Of a stretch of 64,000 bases of DNA, positions 55,309-62,399 are shown piece after piece. The stretch is from Plotosus lineatus. Lineage: Eukaryota > Chordata > Actinopteri > Siluriformes > Plotosidae. The translations under genes were made by a program, and so were the position numbers. The DNA lies in the NCBI GenBank assembly GCA_024760905.1, contig CM045750.1, forward strand, positions 17,251,419 through 17,315,418, written 5' to 3'. How positions within the stretch are numbered: the stretch's first letter is position 1; the number at the start of each line of letters is the position of its first letter. Under the pieces are notes generated by a model that made no database searches, was not told the origin of the DNA, and saw only the letters and a list, made by a program, of their open reading frames with translations.

Positions 55309-57148
55309 TCAACTCTTAGCAAGTACGCTATAAAATGACGTCATTAGCACCTACTTTTGGTCGGAATGCTCGGAGGCTATCTGATCATTCAAACAGCTTA
55401 TCTAAAAACTTTCATTTAAAAATTGCATTTTGTGTTTAATTTTGTTGCCTTTGTCTTATTTTGAATTTCTTTGATCTGAAACATTTACGTCTGACAAATG
55501 TGAAAAAACCCGTAATAAATTAGAAATGGGCAAACACTTTCATCCCAGTTAAAAATACACGTGGATAAAAATGCGTGGATTTATATTCTTAGTTGATCTA
55601 AAAAAAAAAAAATGCAGTTTGTGTTTTTGTTGTTTTATATTCTCATATTGAGTTGTTTACATATCACAGGAGAATTCTGAGCGTGAACTGCAGGAGCAGC
55701 GGCGTGCAGCGCGACAGCAAGAGAATCTAGAGAAGCGATGCTCATTGTCGGTATGCGGAGGCTCTGAGCTTGATGACCTGGAGCATATACTTGAGCAAAA
55801 CCTGAGCTACACCTGGAGCCGTCGTAGCATCCGCCGACAGACACAGCGGGTTCCCAGCTTTAAGGACAAGATATCTGGCCCGAGTTCTCTTCAGAGTGAA
55901 GGCCTTCAACAGCCCATAGTTTCAGAGGAGAACTGTAAAACCTCTCCACGGAGGGGACGGCTGCAGAAAGCTTGCGTTGATCCCACGAGCGGTTTGAACG
56001 GCATTAAAATCGAGTTGATGCTAGAGGAACGTGTGTTGCAAACAGATGTTGATGGAAATATCGCAGCTATGCAGCACGATGCTGTTAAATTACAGCATGA
56101 AAGAGATATGAAAACGTCACCAGTCATAGGACTAAACTCGAGCAAGGTTATGAAAGTTGAAACGCAGGTTAACGACACATCTGAAAGGGCAACGCCTGTA
56201 AAGACTGACACAGCAGCCAAAATAAACTGCATTCAAGCTAGCAGTCAGGAACTGATATCTAACAGGGTGGCCATTCAGGCCGATGCCAAGATCTTGCAGG
56301 AACCCTGCCATCTAGAAATCTTGCCTCAGTTGGCACTGGAAGCTGGGCCAATCAGCCCAGAAAGAGACCAGCTATACCCACGGGTGGGCGAGACCTTGGA
56401 ATGCCACACACTAGTGAAGGGTTTGCGCTCGTATGAAGCACTTACACCCACTGGACGTTTAGCGCCAAGCCACTGCTCAAAATGGAAAAAAGAGCTGGAG
56501 GCTGAGGAAAGAGATGGTACGGGCTTGCTTCAAACGAAGGATGATATGTGTACTTCCAAAAAAACACACAAAAGTCCCTCCAAAAGGAGCCTGGCCTCAC
56601 CATTAGGACCGTGCAGCAGTCCTGGCATTCCAAAGGCGCGTTCCAAACCAGAGCCGAGTTCAACTGAGGGACCAACACCACCACATGGATCGCGGTTAAC
56701 CCCGTCACGATCTGTCTCCATGCGCTCATCACCTGTTATGCGGCTCAGTAATGTCCAAGTTGAGTTGAAGCGTAGTGTCAGCACCAGGGAAAAAAGAAAC
56801 ACCCAGTCAGACATATTGCTCAAACAGAAATGCCAGCCTGCTGAAAAACCCAGCCCGGAGAATAAGAAGATGCTGTCTAGCACGCAGCAGCAGTTGGTCA
56901 GGGGTTCCCCTTTGCGTGTTTCAAAGCGATTTGCTACCCATTCAGAATCCCAGAGCCCATGTCCGACTCGCATCATCCACGGACCGACTGCAACCACGAA
57001 CACAAAGGCCATCCGGACTGCAGTCATTAATGCAGCCAAAGCCAAATCAGTCAAGAACACCGACACTGTGTCCTCCAAGACGACACCAGGCACAAGGACT
57101 GCCGGGCCTAAAATCCCACGCCCTGCCACTCAGCCCACGTGGAGATGA
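38885..57148 (+). CDS. fhdc1: FHDC1-type formin (FH2 domain-containing protein), complete gene model
   Basis: Eleven coding exons join in phase to 2817 nt, 938 residues plus stop: 38885-39337, 41102-41163, 46327-46429, 49395-49480, 49726-49826, 50760-50830, 51551-51658, 53496-53566, 53715-53832, 53964-54128, 55670-57148. All introns are GT-AG. The protein has one FH1 run of 19 prolines (42-60), an FH2 domain from about 73 to 460 with LRNLNW (77-82), [14 protein letters not shown] (287-291), GGYAGNA and [12 protein letters not shown], then a coiled-coil-like [19 protein letters not shown] and a Ser/Pro/Lys-rich tail. FH1-FH2 near the N-terminus with no GTPase-binding/DID part identifies the FHDC1 (INF1) class. 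Family knowledge: FH2 dimers nucleate and cap actin, and the C-terminal part of mammalian FHDC1 binds microtubules. The paralogue (fish carry several FHDC genes) is not certain. Confidence 0.93.
39381..39748 (-). repeat. SINE-B in formin intron 1, with target-site duplication
   Basis: An antisense SINE-B lies between catgttgaggatta (39381-39394) and catgttgagggtta (39735-39748), a 14-bp duplication with one mismatch. The plus strand shows 'ccatcgcagggcagaaacac', 'gataacccagttagctgcac' and the reversed head 'caccaggccaccactgcc'. It starts 43 bases after the exon 1 donor. Confidence 0.93.
39796..40262 (+). repeat. Two family A copies head to tail, the second with (GT)n
   Basis: The first copy is 39796-40045 ('ggtggcatagtggttagtat', 'gaatggttgtgcacagtg'). 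The second (40032-40262) repeats the head region ('agtgattagttcgcatgtcc') and core, and expands into a GT array at 40200-40239 before 'tggactggcgagctgttta'. Confidence 0.8.
40265..40823. mobile_element. TA-flanked short DNA element
   Basis: Inverted ends cagtaaccccc (40265-40275) and gggggttactg (40813-40823) with TA outside each. The interior is AT-rich with 'tcgtggttcagtgatcg' and 'tcacggattagcgg' near the left end and 'actcacggattttcatgatc' near the right. No transposase. Lies in formin intron 1. Confidence 0.82.
41102..41163 (+). CDS. fhdc1: Formin exon 2 (FH2)
   Basis: 62 bp, acceptor ttgcag|gtc, donor aac|gtaagg. Encodes [20 protein letters not shown] plus two bases of the next codon. 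The 'NVGIFL' segment corresponds to the FH2 actin-contacting region where formins carry a key Ile ('NxxIFL'). Confidence 0.92.
41164..41570. other. Intron 2, unassigned 5' part
   Basis: No repeat recognised. A 106-codon minus frame here has no recognisable product. Confidence 0.35.
41577..41852 (-). repeat. Family A repeat, antisense, with (CA)n expansion
   Basis: Plus strand: a (TC)/(CA)n run at about 41646-41710 followed by 'cttgggggcaattgg' and the reversed head 'gaggtggatgcgctaaccac'. Confidence 0.78.
41853..42945. other. Intron 2, unassigned middle part
   Basis: Includes a (TTTC)n run near 42368-42388. No exon-like or repeat signal supported. Confidence 0.3.
42950..43115 (+). repeat. 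Family A fragment
   Basis: Contains 'ctccggtttcctctcacaaa', 'ggctaattggatattatcaa' and 'aatgggctgggatgggcgct'. Confidence 0.65.
43332..43460. mobile_element. Possible MITE fragment
   Basis: 'acagacactccccagcttac' and 'gagttaggttctggacggcc' resemble the start of a family of short fish DNA elements. No matching inverted end was found nearby. Confidence 0.35.
43763..43866. repeat. (TA)n and (CA)n microsatellites
   Basis: GT/TA run at 43763-43815 and a short CA run at 43850-43866, with AT-rich sequence between. Confidence 0.93.
43868..45005 (-). mobile_element. Tc1/mariner-like transposon remnant in intron 2
   Basis: The left end 'gttgtgttaaaaaatagcag' and right end 'gctgttattttgaacatgca' form imperfect inverted repeats. 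The inside is the antisense of a Tc1-like transposase: 'tgcttgcaccgtcatgcttc', 'actagacccaaaaaagaaca' and 'tttggcaaattgtaatctct' match the second copy at 54190-55095. No usable frame remains. Confidence 0.8.
45040..45740 (-). mobile_element. L2/CR1-group LINE reverse-transcriptase fragment, antisense
   Basis: Minus-strand frames read [20 protein letters not shown] and [20 protein letters not shown], then in another frame [12 protein letters not shown] and [20 protein letters not shown], and in a third [17 protein letters not shown]. These are RT domain segments in the right order, split by at least two frameshifts. The first catalytic Asp region is present (LFVDFSS); the YxDD box is not found. 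Confidence 0.85.
45741..46326. other. Intron 2, unassigned 3' part
   Basis: No repeat recognised apart from poly-T near 46000-46027. Ends with the acceptor tttctttctccgcag. Confidence 0.35.
46327..46429 (+). CDS. fhdc1: Formin exon 3 (FH2)
   Basis: 103 bp, acceptor ctccgcag|t, donor gaagag|gtacca. Encodes residues about 172-206: [20 protein letters not shown] then [14 protein letters not shown], a pattern matching the FHDC1 'IVED...LPESEE' segment. The donor lacks the usual gtaagt, and an extended read-through frame (46343-46546) runs into the intron. Confidence 0.92.
46835..47068 (+). repeat. Family A repeat, shortened
   Basis: Contains 'ttccgggtactccagtttct', 'gtgaatggttgtgggtgttt' and 'gatgggctccagcctcttga'. 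Lies in intron 3. Confidence 0.7.
47100..47560 (-). mobile_element. RTE-like LINE 3' tail, antisense, in intron 3
   Basis: The minus strand encodes [60 protein letters not shown] and [19 protein letters not shown] in one frame of 181 codons. It is the longest intact copy of this tail in the window. Upstream sequence on the minus strand continues to about 47660 ('ctggagaaaagtatccgg'). The RT catalytic core is missing. Confidence 0.87.
47670..48630. other. Intron 3, unassigned stretch
   Basis: Contains a poly-T run near 47819-47840 and 'tggtcaaacacgattcgttcc', which looks like the edge of a short DNA element whose partner end I could not fix. Confidence 0.3.
48635..48842 (+). repeat. SINE-B variant with RTE-like tail, 5'-truncated
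   Basis: Starts inside the SINE-B body ('ctatggtgtgaggttcatgt') and ends with 'ggcatccgacgtaaaaacct' and 'cagatgattctctgtggtga', the same LINE-type tail as 37515-37868. Confidence 0.85.
48843..49394. other. Intron 3, unassigned 3' part
   Basis: A short 'aggagccttgctcaagggca' motif is reminiscent of the SINE-D core, but no complete SINE is seen. Confidence 0.35.
49395..49480 (+). CDS. fhdc1: Formin exon 4 (FH2)
   Basis: 86 bp, acceptor tttttcag|gaa, donor cgaag|gtaagt. Encodes residues 207-234: [20 protein letters not shown] then MLLLIEVR, the FH2 knob-region pattern '..FTGD...L..PD.F...L..V'. Confidence 0.93.
49726..49826 (+). CDS. fhdc1: Formin exon 5 (FH2)
   Basis: 101 bp, acceptor ctctgttag|t, donor tcgag|gtacaa. 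Encodes residues 235-268: [20 protein letters not shown] then [14 protein letters not shown], the FH2 helical stretch 'R...M.....F'. Confidence 0.93.
49977..50498. mobile_element. Possible short DNA element with a duplicated right end
   Basis: The left edge 'cccccatttcactcgag' and the right motif 'tccagtgaaatgggggta' are imperfect inverted repeats. The right-terminal segment is present twice: 50261-50392 (132 bp) and 50393-50498 (106 bp). The second lacks about 26 bp between short direct repeats around 'gcctt'. Lies in intron 5. Confidence 0.6.
50760..50830 (+). CDS. fhdc1: Formin exon 6 (FH2, GNYMN motif)
   Basis: 71 bp, acceptor gtgttgcag|a, donor aatgct|gtaagt. Encodes residues 269-292: [20 protein letters not shown] then YMNA. 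GNYMN (287-291) is the signature of FH2 domains. Confidence 0.95.
50995..51380 (-). repeat. Family E SINE, antisense, in intron 6
   Basis: The plus strand begins after poly-T (50970-50992) with 'cgccttaaatttagttgtat', 'ccaattcccacccatcaggt' and 'attaccttctctatcacacg', and ends in a reversed tRNA-like head near 51320-51378. Relatives: 34995-35430 and 59305-59690. Confidence 0.75.
51405..51433 (+). repeat. (GT)n/(GCGT)n microsatellite
   Basis: Short GT-rich run with gcgt variants in intron 6. Confidence 0.85.
51551..51658 (+). CDS. fhdc1: Formin exon 7 (FH2 core)
   Basis: 108 bp, acceptor gcccgcag|gga, donor gctatg|gtgtgt. Encodes residues 293-328: [20 protein letters not shown] then [16 protein letters not shown]. 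This is the most conserved FH2 block (GxxxGNAxGF, LxKLxDTK). Its coding track here is continuous and unmutated. Confidence 0.96.
52242..52270 (-). repeat. (CA)n microsatellite in intron 7
   Basis: About 14 CA units. Confidence 0.94.
52385..52480. repeat. Perfect 26-bp inverted repeat (hairpin) in intron 7
   Basis: The left arm 52385-52410 starts atgcttaataggtcttaat. The right arm 52455-52480 is its exact reverse complement, with a 44-nt loop. It would fold into a 26-bp stem in the pre-mRNA. Confidence 0.93.
52490..53040. other. Intron 7, unassigned stretch
   Basis: No recognised repeat or exon. Confidence 0.35.
53071..53382 (+). repeat. SINE-C in intron 7
   Basis: Head and body in + orientation: 'tctattggttagggtgctgg', 'gttgtgggttctaatccc' (B-box-like), 'gtaacctgtgatggactagt'. 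Flanks atggggaaaaata (53058-53070) and atggggaaataa (53383-53394) look like an imperfect target-site duplication. More diverged than the copy at 18855. Confidence 0.82.
53496..53566 (+). CDS. fhdc1: Formin exon 8 (FH2)
   Basis: 71 bp, acceptor ctgttcag|gag, donor tcaag|gtatgt. Encodes residues 329-351: [20 protein letters not shown] then AAS. Confidence 0.93.
53715..53832 (+). CDS. fhdc1: Formin exon 9 (FH2)
   Basis: 118 bp, acceptor gtgttag|a, donor ctcgag|gtaacg. Encodes residues 352-391: [20 protein letters not shown] then [20 protein letters not shown], helical FH2 sequence. Confidence 0.93.
53964..54128 (+). CDS. fhdc1: Formin exon 10 (FH2 C-terminal helix)
   Basis: 165 bp, acceptor ttatccag|aca, donor tgagg|gtaagg. 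Encodes residues 392-446: [20 protein letters not shown] then [11 protein letters not shown] and [13 protein letters not shown]. The 'FFCED' segment followed by 'F..F...F..A' is characteristic of the FH2 post/αT region. Confidence 0.95.
54147..54182 (+). repeat. (GT)n microsatellite, 18 bp after the exon 10 donor
   Basis: About 17 GT units starting just inside intron 10. Length variation here lies close to a splice site. Confidence 0.95.
54190..55095 (-). mobile_element. Tc1/mariner-like transposon remnant in intron 10
   Basis: Minus-strand frames give [28 protein letters not shown] (the first catalytic Asp context), then in another frame [19 protein letters not shown], in the order of a Tc1-like transposase. 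Frameshifts separate them. The right end 'ctgctattattttgaacatg' matches that of 43868-45005. Confidence 0.85.
55100..55669. other. Intron 10, unassigned 3' part
   Basis: Contains a (GT)n run at 55279-55307 and ends with the acceptor 'gtttacatatcacag'. Confidence 0.4.
55670..57148 (+). CDS. fhdc1: Formin exon 11: coiled segment and disordered C-terminal half
   Basis: 1479 bp encoding residues 447-938 and TGA (57146-57148). It begins [20 protein letters not shown], a charged helix closing the FH2 region. [20 protein letters not shown] and [13 protein letters not shown] follow. The rest is Ser/Pro/Lys-rich and low in hydrophobics, with basic clusters ([53 protein letters not shown]) that fit a microtubule-binding tail as in mammalian FHDC1. 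No DAD-like motif was seen. Mammalian FHDC1 is longer (about 1140 residues), so the tail is shorter here. A downstream frame continues past the stop (see findings). Confidence 0.92.
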   Translation, partial: ENSERELQEQRRAARQQENLEKRCSLSVCGGSELDDLEHILEQNLSYTWSRRSIRRQTQRVPSFKDKISGPSSLQSEGLQQPIVSEENCKTSPRRGRLQKACVDPTSGLNGIKIELMLEERVLQTDVDGNIAAMQHDAVKLQHERDMKTSPVIGLNSSKVMKVETQVNDTSERATPVKTDTAAKINCIQASSQELISNRVAIQADAKILQEPCHLEILPQLALEAGPISPERDQLYPRVGETLECHTLVKGLRSYEALTPTGRLAPSHCSKWKKELEAEERDGTGLLQTKDDMCTSKKTHKSPSKRSLASPLGPCSSPGIPKARSKPEPSSTEGPTPPHGSRLTPSRSVSMRSSPVMRLSNVQVELKRSVSTREKRNTQSDILLKQKCQPAEKPSPENKKMLSSTQQQLVRGSPLRVSKRFATHSESQSPCPTRIIHGPTATTNTKAIRTAVINAAKAKSVKNTDTVSSKTTPGTRTAGPKIPRPATQPTWR

Positions 57149-57402
57149 TGATGATTGGCCTTCAGATATTTTTCACTTCATACCGACTGATGAATCTCGA
57201 GAGCTGATCCGGAGTCTGTGTGTCTTAATGTAGTTGTATATGCGGGTATTTGTACACAAAGCAGGAGATTAGATGGATCTGTGTTCTGGGGTAGATTGAA
57301 GTGACCCCAGTGGGAAATTTATTTTTATTTTTATTTTTTTCCCTCACCCGAAACCGTCAGTACTATCCTGTCCCCGAGCTGTGTCTGTCCGAAATGCAGT
57401 AC

Positions 57403-57408
57403 AATAAA
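57403..57408 (+). terminator. Proximal polyadenylation signal
   Basis: aataaa, 255 bases after the formin stop. Confidence 0.5.
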
Positions 57409-58219
57409 GGAGCCATTCATTCCGTCTGCTCAGTCAGGCCTGAGACCAGGGCATGGAAAAGGATCCTCAGGAGGATAGTGAGTTGTCTCAGACTCTTCCA
57501 CTTAATCAGGTGTCCCGATGTGGTTTGTCCTCACTTTGCAGCAGGGTGGCCAATAATGACTGAGACACAACACAGAGCTGGACGCACAACCGTCTTCAGC
57601 TTTGCTCACTACCTCTGAACACGAGTATGCTCTGTGCGGGCTTCAGAGCACCTCTGGAGAGAAATTACAAAGAATTCCCAATTGGAATATTTTTGTAAAG
57701 GGCTTCGACTAGAAAATATTTCATGTTCCTTGAATGTTGGGTCGGTGTCTGTGGGGTTTATTTTATTTATTTATTTTTTTGCTTTAGTTTTCAGTATACC
57801 ACGTGGCATTATGTGTAAATGCTGAGCAGGTAGAATGAGACGCCGCACTGTGGTATAAAGACCTTAATCTGATGGTGCCGATTTATAATTCTCTTTTAAA
57901 TACTGGTCTACCCAGATAGGTAGAGTCCACAGTCTGCCCTACAGTCCTTACATCAGATCAGACCAATTTTGGTTAAAATTAGGTACAAAATCTTCTCGTA
58001 GTCTGTGTGAAGGTGTATGTAGGTCAAAACTAAATCCCAAATTTGTGAGAGAGAATTCCCTGTACGATTTATTGTTGGTATGGGGATGGATCTCCCTGCC
58101 CCCCCCCAACCTGATGCACTTTAAGAGAGCTGAGAGATTATAAAGATTGTAGTGTTATTGTGTTGTAGCATTTAAAAATATCTCTTGTAATATTTGTATT
58201 TGTAAATATAAAATTATTA

Positions 58220-58225
58220 AATAAA
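58220..58225 (+). terminator. Distal polyadenylation signal
   Basis: aataaa followed within 15 bases by a GTTATTTTGATTTTT-type downstream element. Confidence 0.5.
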
Positions 58226-58240
58226 GATGAATTGTTATTT

Positions 58241-59300
58241 TGATTTTTCAGAGAAGAAGCTCTTAAGTTACGAGAAGGAAGCCATAACACAAAGATGCCC
58301 AATCTTATCCACAAAGGACCGGTGGGGGTGCGGGCTTTCACTTCAACCAAGTGATCGCCACCCCTTCCACCTGTTTCAATCAACAATCTAAAATTTAAAC
58401 AAAGGATGAGATTGCACATTAGTGTTTTAATTTTGAAGCCGGGTGGCAGCCATCTTGGTGAGACCACCTTGCTTTAAATATCTCAAAATGGAGCCGTTGA
58501 AGGTTTAGGGTGTTCTGGGCTTCAGCCTGCACGCAACCCTAGTAGGTAGGATAAGACACTTCAGCAAATTCATGAATGATGAGTCTTGAAACACTGAAAA
58601 GACTCTGAGGAACACACTAGGACAGCATCAGATGATGATATGGAAATATTTCCACATGATCCAGTAGATGTTCATCAGATGTTGGCATTCATACAAAGAT
58701 GAAGCAAGTGAAGCAGAAGACTCATTTCCAAGGTTTAAACACTTCCCCTTCCATGGTTATGCTCTTTATTGGCCTTTGTGCCCTGCCCTTCAGCTCTGCT
58801 CAGTGCTGTCTTGTGCTCCCCCCGCCATTTCTTGACACACTCGCCCCAAAGCTTTTAAACGTTGCCATGGAGATGCTAGGGCTGCTCTCGAGAATTTCAC
58901 CCCACCAAAAGAGGGGACAAGTATCCGTCTGGGGGTCTCGGTGGGAAAGTTCCTGTGATGAGACAGAATGACGCCAGTTCTCTGGAGAATAACGATAAAA
59001 CTTGGTGTCTCTTCATGTGTAAAAGCCTGATCATCCTTCAGGCCTGTCTTCTCAGGGTTGATTGGTCTGTATGTATGACATCACGAGGAAGTGAATGGGC
59101 TACGAAATGGTGTCCTCTGTTAAATACATGCAAAGGGAAATGCCAAGTATTGTCACATAAAGAAGAGTAGAATTACTTTTTTTTTCTTAACTTATTTTTA
59201 ATAAGTGAAGATTTTTGGCTGGATTAAGAATCATAAAGCTCTAATGATTGGAATGTTATATAATTCCAGAAAGAGTCAGTCTATACCTTCAATAATTTAT
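58241..59300. other. Unassigned stretch 3' of the formin gene
   Basis: Only a short family A-like 3' fragment at about 58495-58575 ('gcttcagcctgcacgcaacc', 'aattcatgaatgatga'). Otherwise nothing recognised. Confidence 0.35.
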
Positions 59301-59304
59301 CAAA

Positions 59305-59690
59305 ACACTATTAAGGTTCCTGGGTGGCACTTTGATGAGGCGTGTGACTATCAACCTAAATATTGCTGGTTTGAATCTAGATTCATGGAGCGAGGAGTCC
59401 CTGGGAGCTGATTGGCTGGCTCTGTAAACATTTGCCTCAACTGGCACTCACAGCAATCACCACCAGATCATTATGGTCTGTGGGCTCATTCATACAGAGG
59501 GTCTTCGAGTGTGTTGGGATTAGCCTGAATGTACATGCACAACAGTTCATAAAGATGCAGGGGGCAGCAGCTTGCTTGTTTACCTCTTGATTGGTCACAT
59601 GTGATAGAGAGGTAATACTAAAACAGGTGGGAATTGCCATAACTGAATTAAGAGGAGAAATACAAAAAAATTCATTTAAAAAGATCCCAG
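59305..59690 (+). repeat. Family E SINE
   Basis: The head 'cctgggtggcactttgatga' and 'gctggtttgaatctag' (B-box-like) lead to 'ctcacagcaatcaccaccag', 'gtgatagagaggtaatacta' and 'aggtgggaattgccataact'. Confidence 0.75.
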
Positions 59691-59694
59691 TGAT

Positions 59695-60420
59695 ACAATT
59701 TTCTCTGCTTTTTCATTATCATATTTACTTTTAATTTTTTGTGACATGATGAGAACTTCCTCCAAACTTTATCAGTTTCAGACTTTTCTGGCTTGTTCAA
59801 ATTAGATTTTCCAGCTGAGACTATTATCGGGGGTTTGAAGCAGGCACGAGTAGAAAATATCCTCAACACCATGCATTCTTGTCCTTTGTTATAAATAGGC
59901 TTAATGTGTCAGGATTATACTGCCATCTAGCGTCAGATCCAGAATCACACTATGTGCAGTTCCATAATTTGTATTTTCCTGGATTTCCTCCTCATTTATG
60001 CCAAGAGGTAAGAAAAAACCTACAAATGGATTTGAAACTCCAAACGGAAACAATCAATTAGGTAAAGCCTTGATTTTATTAAAATATATAACTTCATAAA
60101 ATAAACTCGTACTGTATTGTCTTGCACATGAAATCCCTTATGACATGGAGGCAAAAATTTTTTTAAATTAATTATTATAAACTAACAAAAACACTAAATT
60201 GCACAAAGAGAATAAATATAATACATAATGCAATTTCAAATTCAATAATTGTTAAAGATATTCAATAAATGAACAAATATGCACATACATAGTTATAGTC
60301 CAGTGAACACACACATATATAATATATATTTCTTGTTCTTATTAAAATTGTAAGTATTTAAAGTATACCTACTAACTGTGTGTGTATCTATCTAATATAT
60401 ACATGTGTTTGTATGTGTGT
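59695..60420. other. Unassigned AT-rich stretch
   Basis: No gene or repeat recognised. Confidence 0.35.

Positions 60421-60423
<3 letters not shown>

Positions 60424-60500
<77 letters not shown>
60424..60500. repeat. (CT)n(TA)n compound microsatellite
   Basis: CT run at 60424-60457 joined directly to a TA run to about 60500. Confidence 0.96.
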
Positions 60501-60502
<2 letters not shown>

Positions 60503-60754
60503 TATATATACACATACACACACAGTATATATATGTGTGTGTGTCTTTTCAGGTTAACTTTTTTATTTTCAACTCTTTGTATGATTCCACTGTGCTTTAT
60601 TTATTTATTTTTTAACTGAAAATTATTTCAGAATTTATTTGTAAGAAGATTTTCCCAAGAATCTGTAAGCAATTTTTGCAAAGACCAAAGATATTGGGAG
60701 GAATGGCTATCAAAACAATTACATTGTTTTTATTTGATAAATAGCATGTATTTA

Positions 60755-61104
60755 AGGCGCAGTTGTGGCCTAGTGGTATAGGGTGCTGGACTGCTGATCC
60801 AAAGGTTCAGGGTTCGAGTCCCACTCTCCACAAGGTTGTCACTGTCCCCCCCCCCAACAGTGCAGCTATCTGGGTTATCAAAGGCCGGCCATGTCTCTCA
60901 TGGTCTATGGTGTGAGGTTCATGTAAAAGAACCATTGCTGACTTTCGTAAAGAATAGCTGCAAAGCCGTCAGCGTGTTTCTGCCCTGCGATGGCCTGGCG
61001 AGCTGTCCAGGGTGTACTCTGCCCTCGTCTGGAGTCAGTTGGGATGGACGCCAACCTCCCTGCGACCCTAATTAGGAATAAGCGGTTACAGAAACTGAAC
61101 TGAA
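60755..61104 (+). repeat. SINE-B, complete, with target-site duplication
   Basis: The head 'gcagttgtggcctagtggta' (A box) and 'ggttcgagtcccactctcc' (B box) are followed by the SINE-B body and family A-type tail ('ccctaattaggaataagcgg'). catgtattta is duplicated at 60745-60754 and 61105-61114. A poly-C run near 60846 marks the spacer seen in other copies. Confidence 0.93.
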
Positions 61105-61199
61105 CATGTATTTATTCTGTAGTATGCATCCCATAACAAAAATAAACATCCCGATAGTATGATACGATGATATGTGCCAAATACAGTACAGTAGTGTAA

Positions 61200-61480
61200 A
61201 CCCACATATCGCTTTTCCATAAGGAACACTCCAAGATGGCGTCATGTTGAGGCTGTGAAAGTGATGTATGACCGGTCTATTGTATTTAGATGTCTATGGT
61301 TTAGCTTCGCGGAAGTGACGTTTTTATCCCAGCGTACCCTGCGCTTCTTCGGTGGTGTATAAGTCCTGTGCGCGGCCTATTCCATTCTTTCCTGTTCAAC
61401 ATGGTGGTGCTGAGGTTGAGTTCTCGGTACAAGTGCTTAAAGTCTTTTTTGACTTGTTCTTTCGGAATTTCATGGTGAGA
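61200..61480 (+). promoter_or_regulatory. Promoter-like segment with ETS/CRE and YY1-type sites
   Basis: Carries caagatggcg (61232-61241, YY1-like) and cggaagtgacg (61310-61320, ETS site joined to a CRE half). It then has pyrimidine-rich sequence and an ATG at 61400 in a YY1-like context (aacatggtgg). A second ATG at 61470 is followed at once by gtgaga, a possible splice donor. The layout resembles a housekeeping-gene first exon, but no downstream exon was found in the window. Confidence 0.4.
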
Positions 61481-61559
61481 ATTATGGTTTCTACATTCCC
61501 CCTGATTTTCTTTAACTGGAAAATTGTAGTGTAAAGATCTAATAAAGTTTTAATCGTAG

Positions 61560-62170
61560 TGTTTATTTTGGGGATAAATGACGTAAAAGAAAGCTTTCGA
61601 CATACTGTATGCATGATTATATCTATAGGTGTTTACATTTGGAGAGGTTATTGTTTAATGGGTTTTGTGGAAGGTTCGTGAACACCACGTGGTCGTGTCA
61701 GCAAATCGGTTTTATTTCAGCTGAACCAAAAATTAGTATTTTGAGCTGAAAACTGTCGTTCGTAATAAACAAAATTAGGCCTTAAATTAGGATTCCACAA
61801 AATTACATACAGGTTGTCTTTGTCAAATTTTGCTGCGTTTCGGATTAATAATGAAACAACAGCATATTTGAGAAAATCAGGTTTATTTGACAAAATTCTT
61901 CTGGTGTTATAATATGGAACACAACGTTATTATTATTATTATAGCTGGCATATGATGTATGACCCTGAATGATGTTTGATATCAGCACTTACAAATCAGA
62001 GTTCAGGACAAGAATAAAAGGTATGAAGTCACCAACCCGGTCGCTAGCTGGCTACGTCCGCCTCCCTTTATATGCGTTTTAATATCAAAACTTTGTGCAA
62101 AAGGTCGTGTATGTCTCATGATTCTTAATAAACGGTTAAGTTGTTGAACATCCCGATGAAATTACAGTAT
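61560..62170. other. Unassigned stretch between two promoter-like segments
   Basis: No gene or repeat recognised. Confidence 0.3.
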
Positions 62171-62179
62171 TGCTTTCTT

Positions 62180-62380
62180 TTCGTCGCCATTTTGGGTTTC
62201 CGCCCAGCCGTCAATGATTGGCTCTGGTTACCACGGAGTGCGTGTAAGAGAGCCGCTGATTCGTTGAAATCGACCCACCTAGCTGTCTGTTAACGAATCA
62301 TGTAATAGAATACAGCCGTAACATCCCGTGAGATTATCGCGAGACTTGGCTTTGACAGGAAGGGAAACATGGAAACACGG
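62180..62380. promoter_or_regulatory. Promoter-like segment with YY1, CCAAT and TCGCGAGA sites
   Basis: gccattttg (62186-62194, YY1-like), inverted CCAAT attgg (62217-62221) and tcgcgaga (62337-62344, matching 8 of 10 bases of the TCTCGCGAGA element). These three site types often occur together in vertebrate CpG promoters. No attached gene recognised. Confidence 0.4.
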
Positions 62381-62399
62381 ATCAAATATGATGCAATTA

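Larger units (their letters stand above)
57149..58240 (+). other. fhdc1: Formin 3' untranslated region, candidate extent
   Basis: Follows the TGA without an intron signal. Two polyadenylation hexamers are present: aataaa at 57403-57408 (short 3' UTR) and aataaa at 58220-58225 (long 3' UTR, followed by GT/T-rich sequence). Which is used cannot be told from sequence. Confidence 0.6.

Noticed and set aside
56530..57129. 199-codon minus-strand frame opposite the last formin exon
   Set aside because: Shadow of the real coding exon on the opposite strand. It matches no family and has no independent signals.
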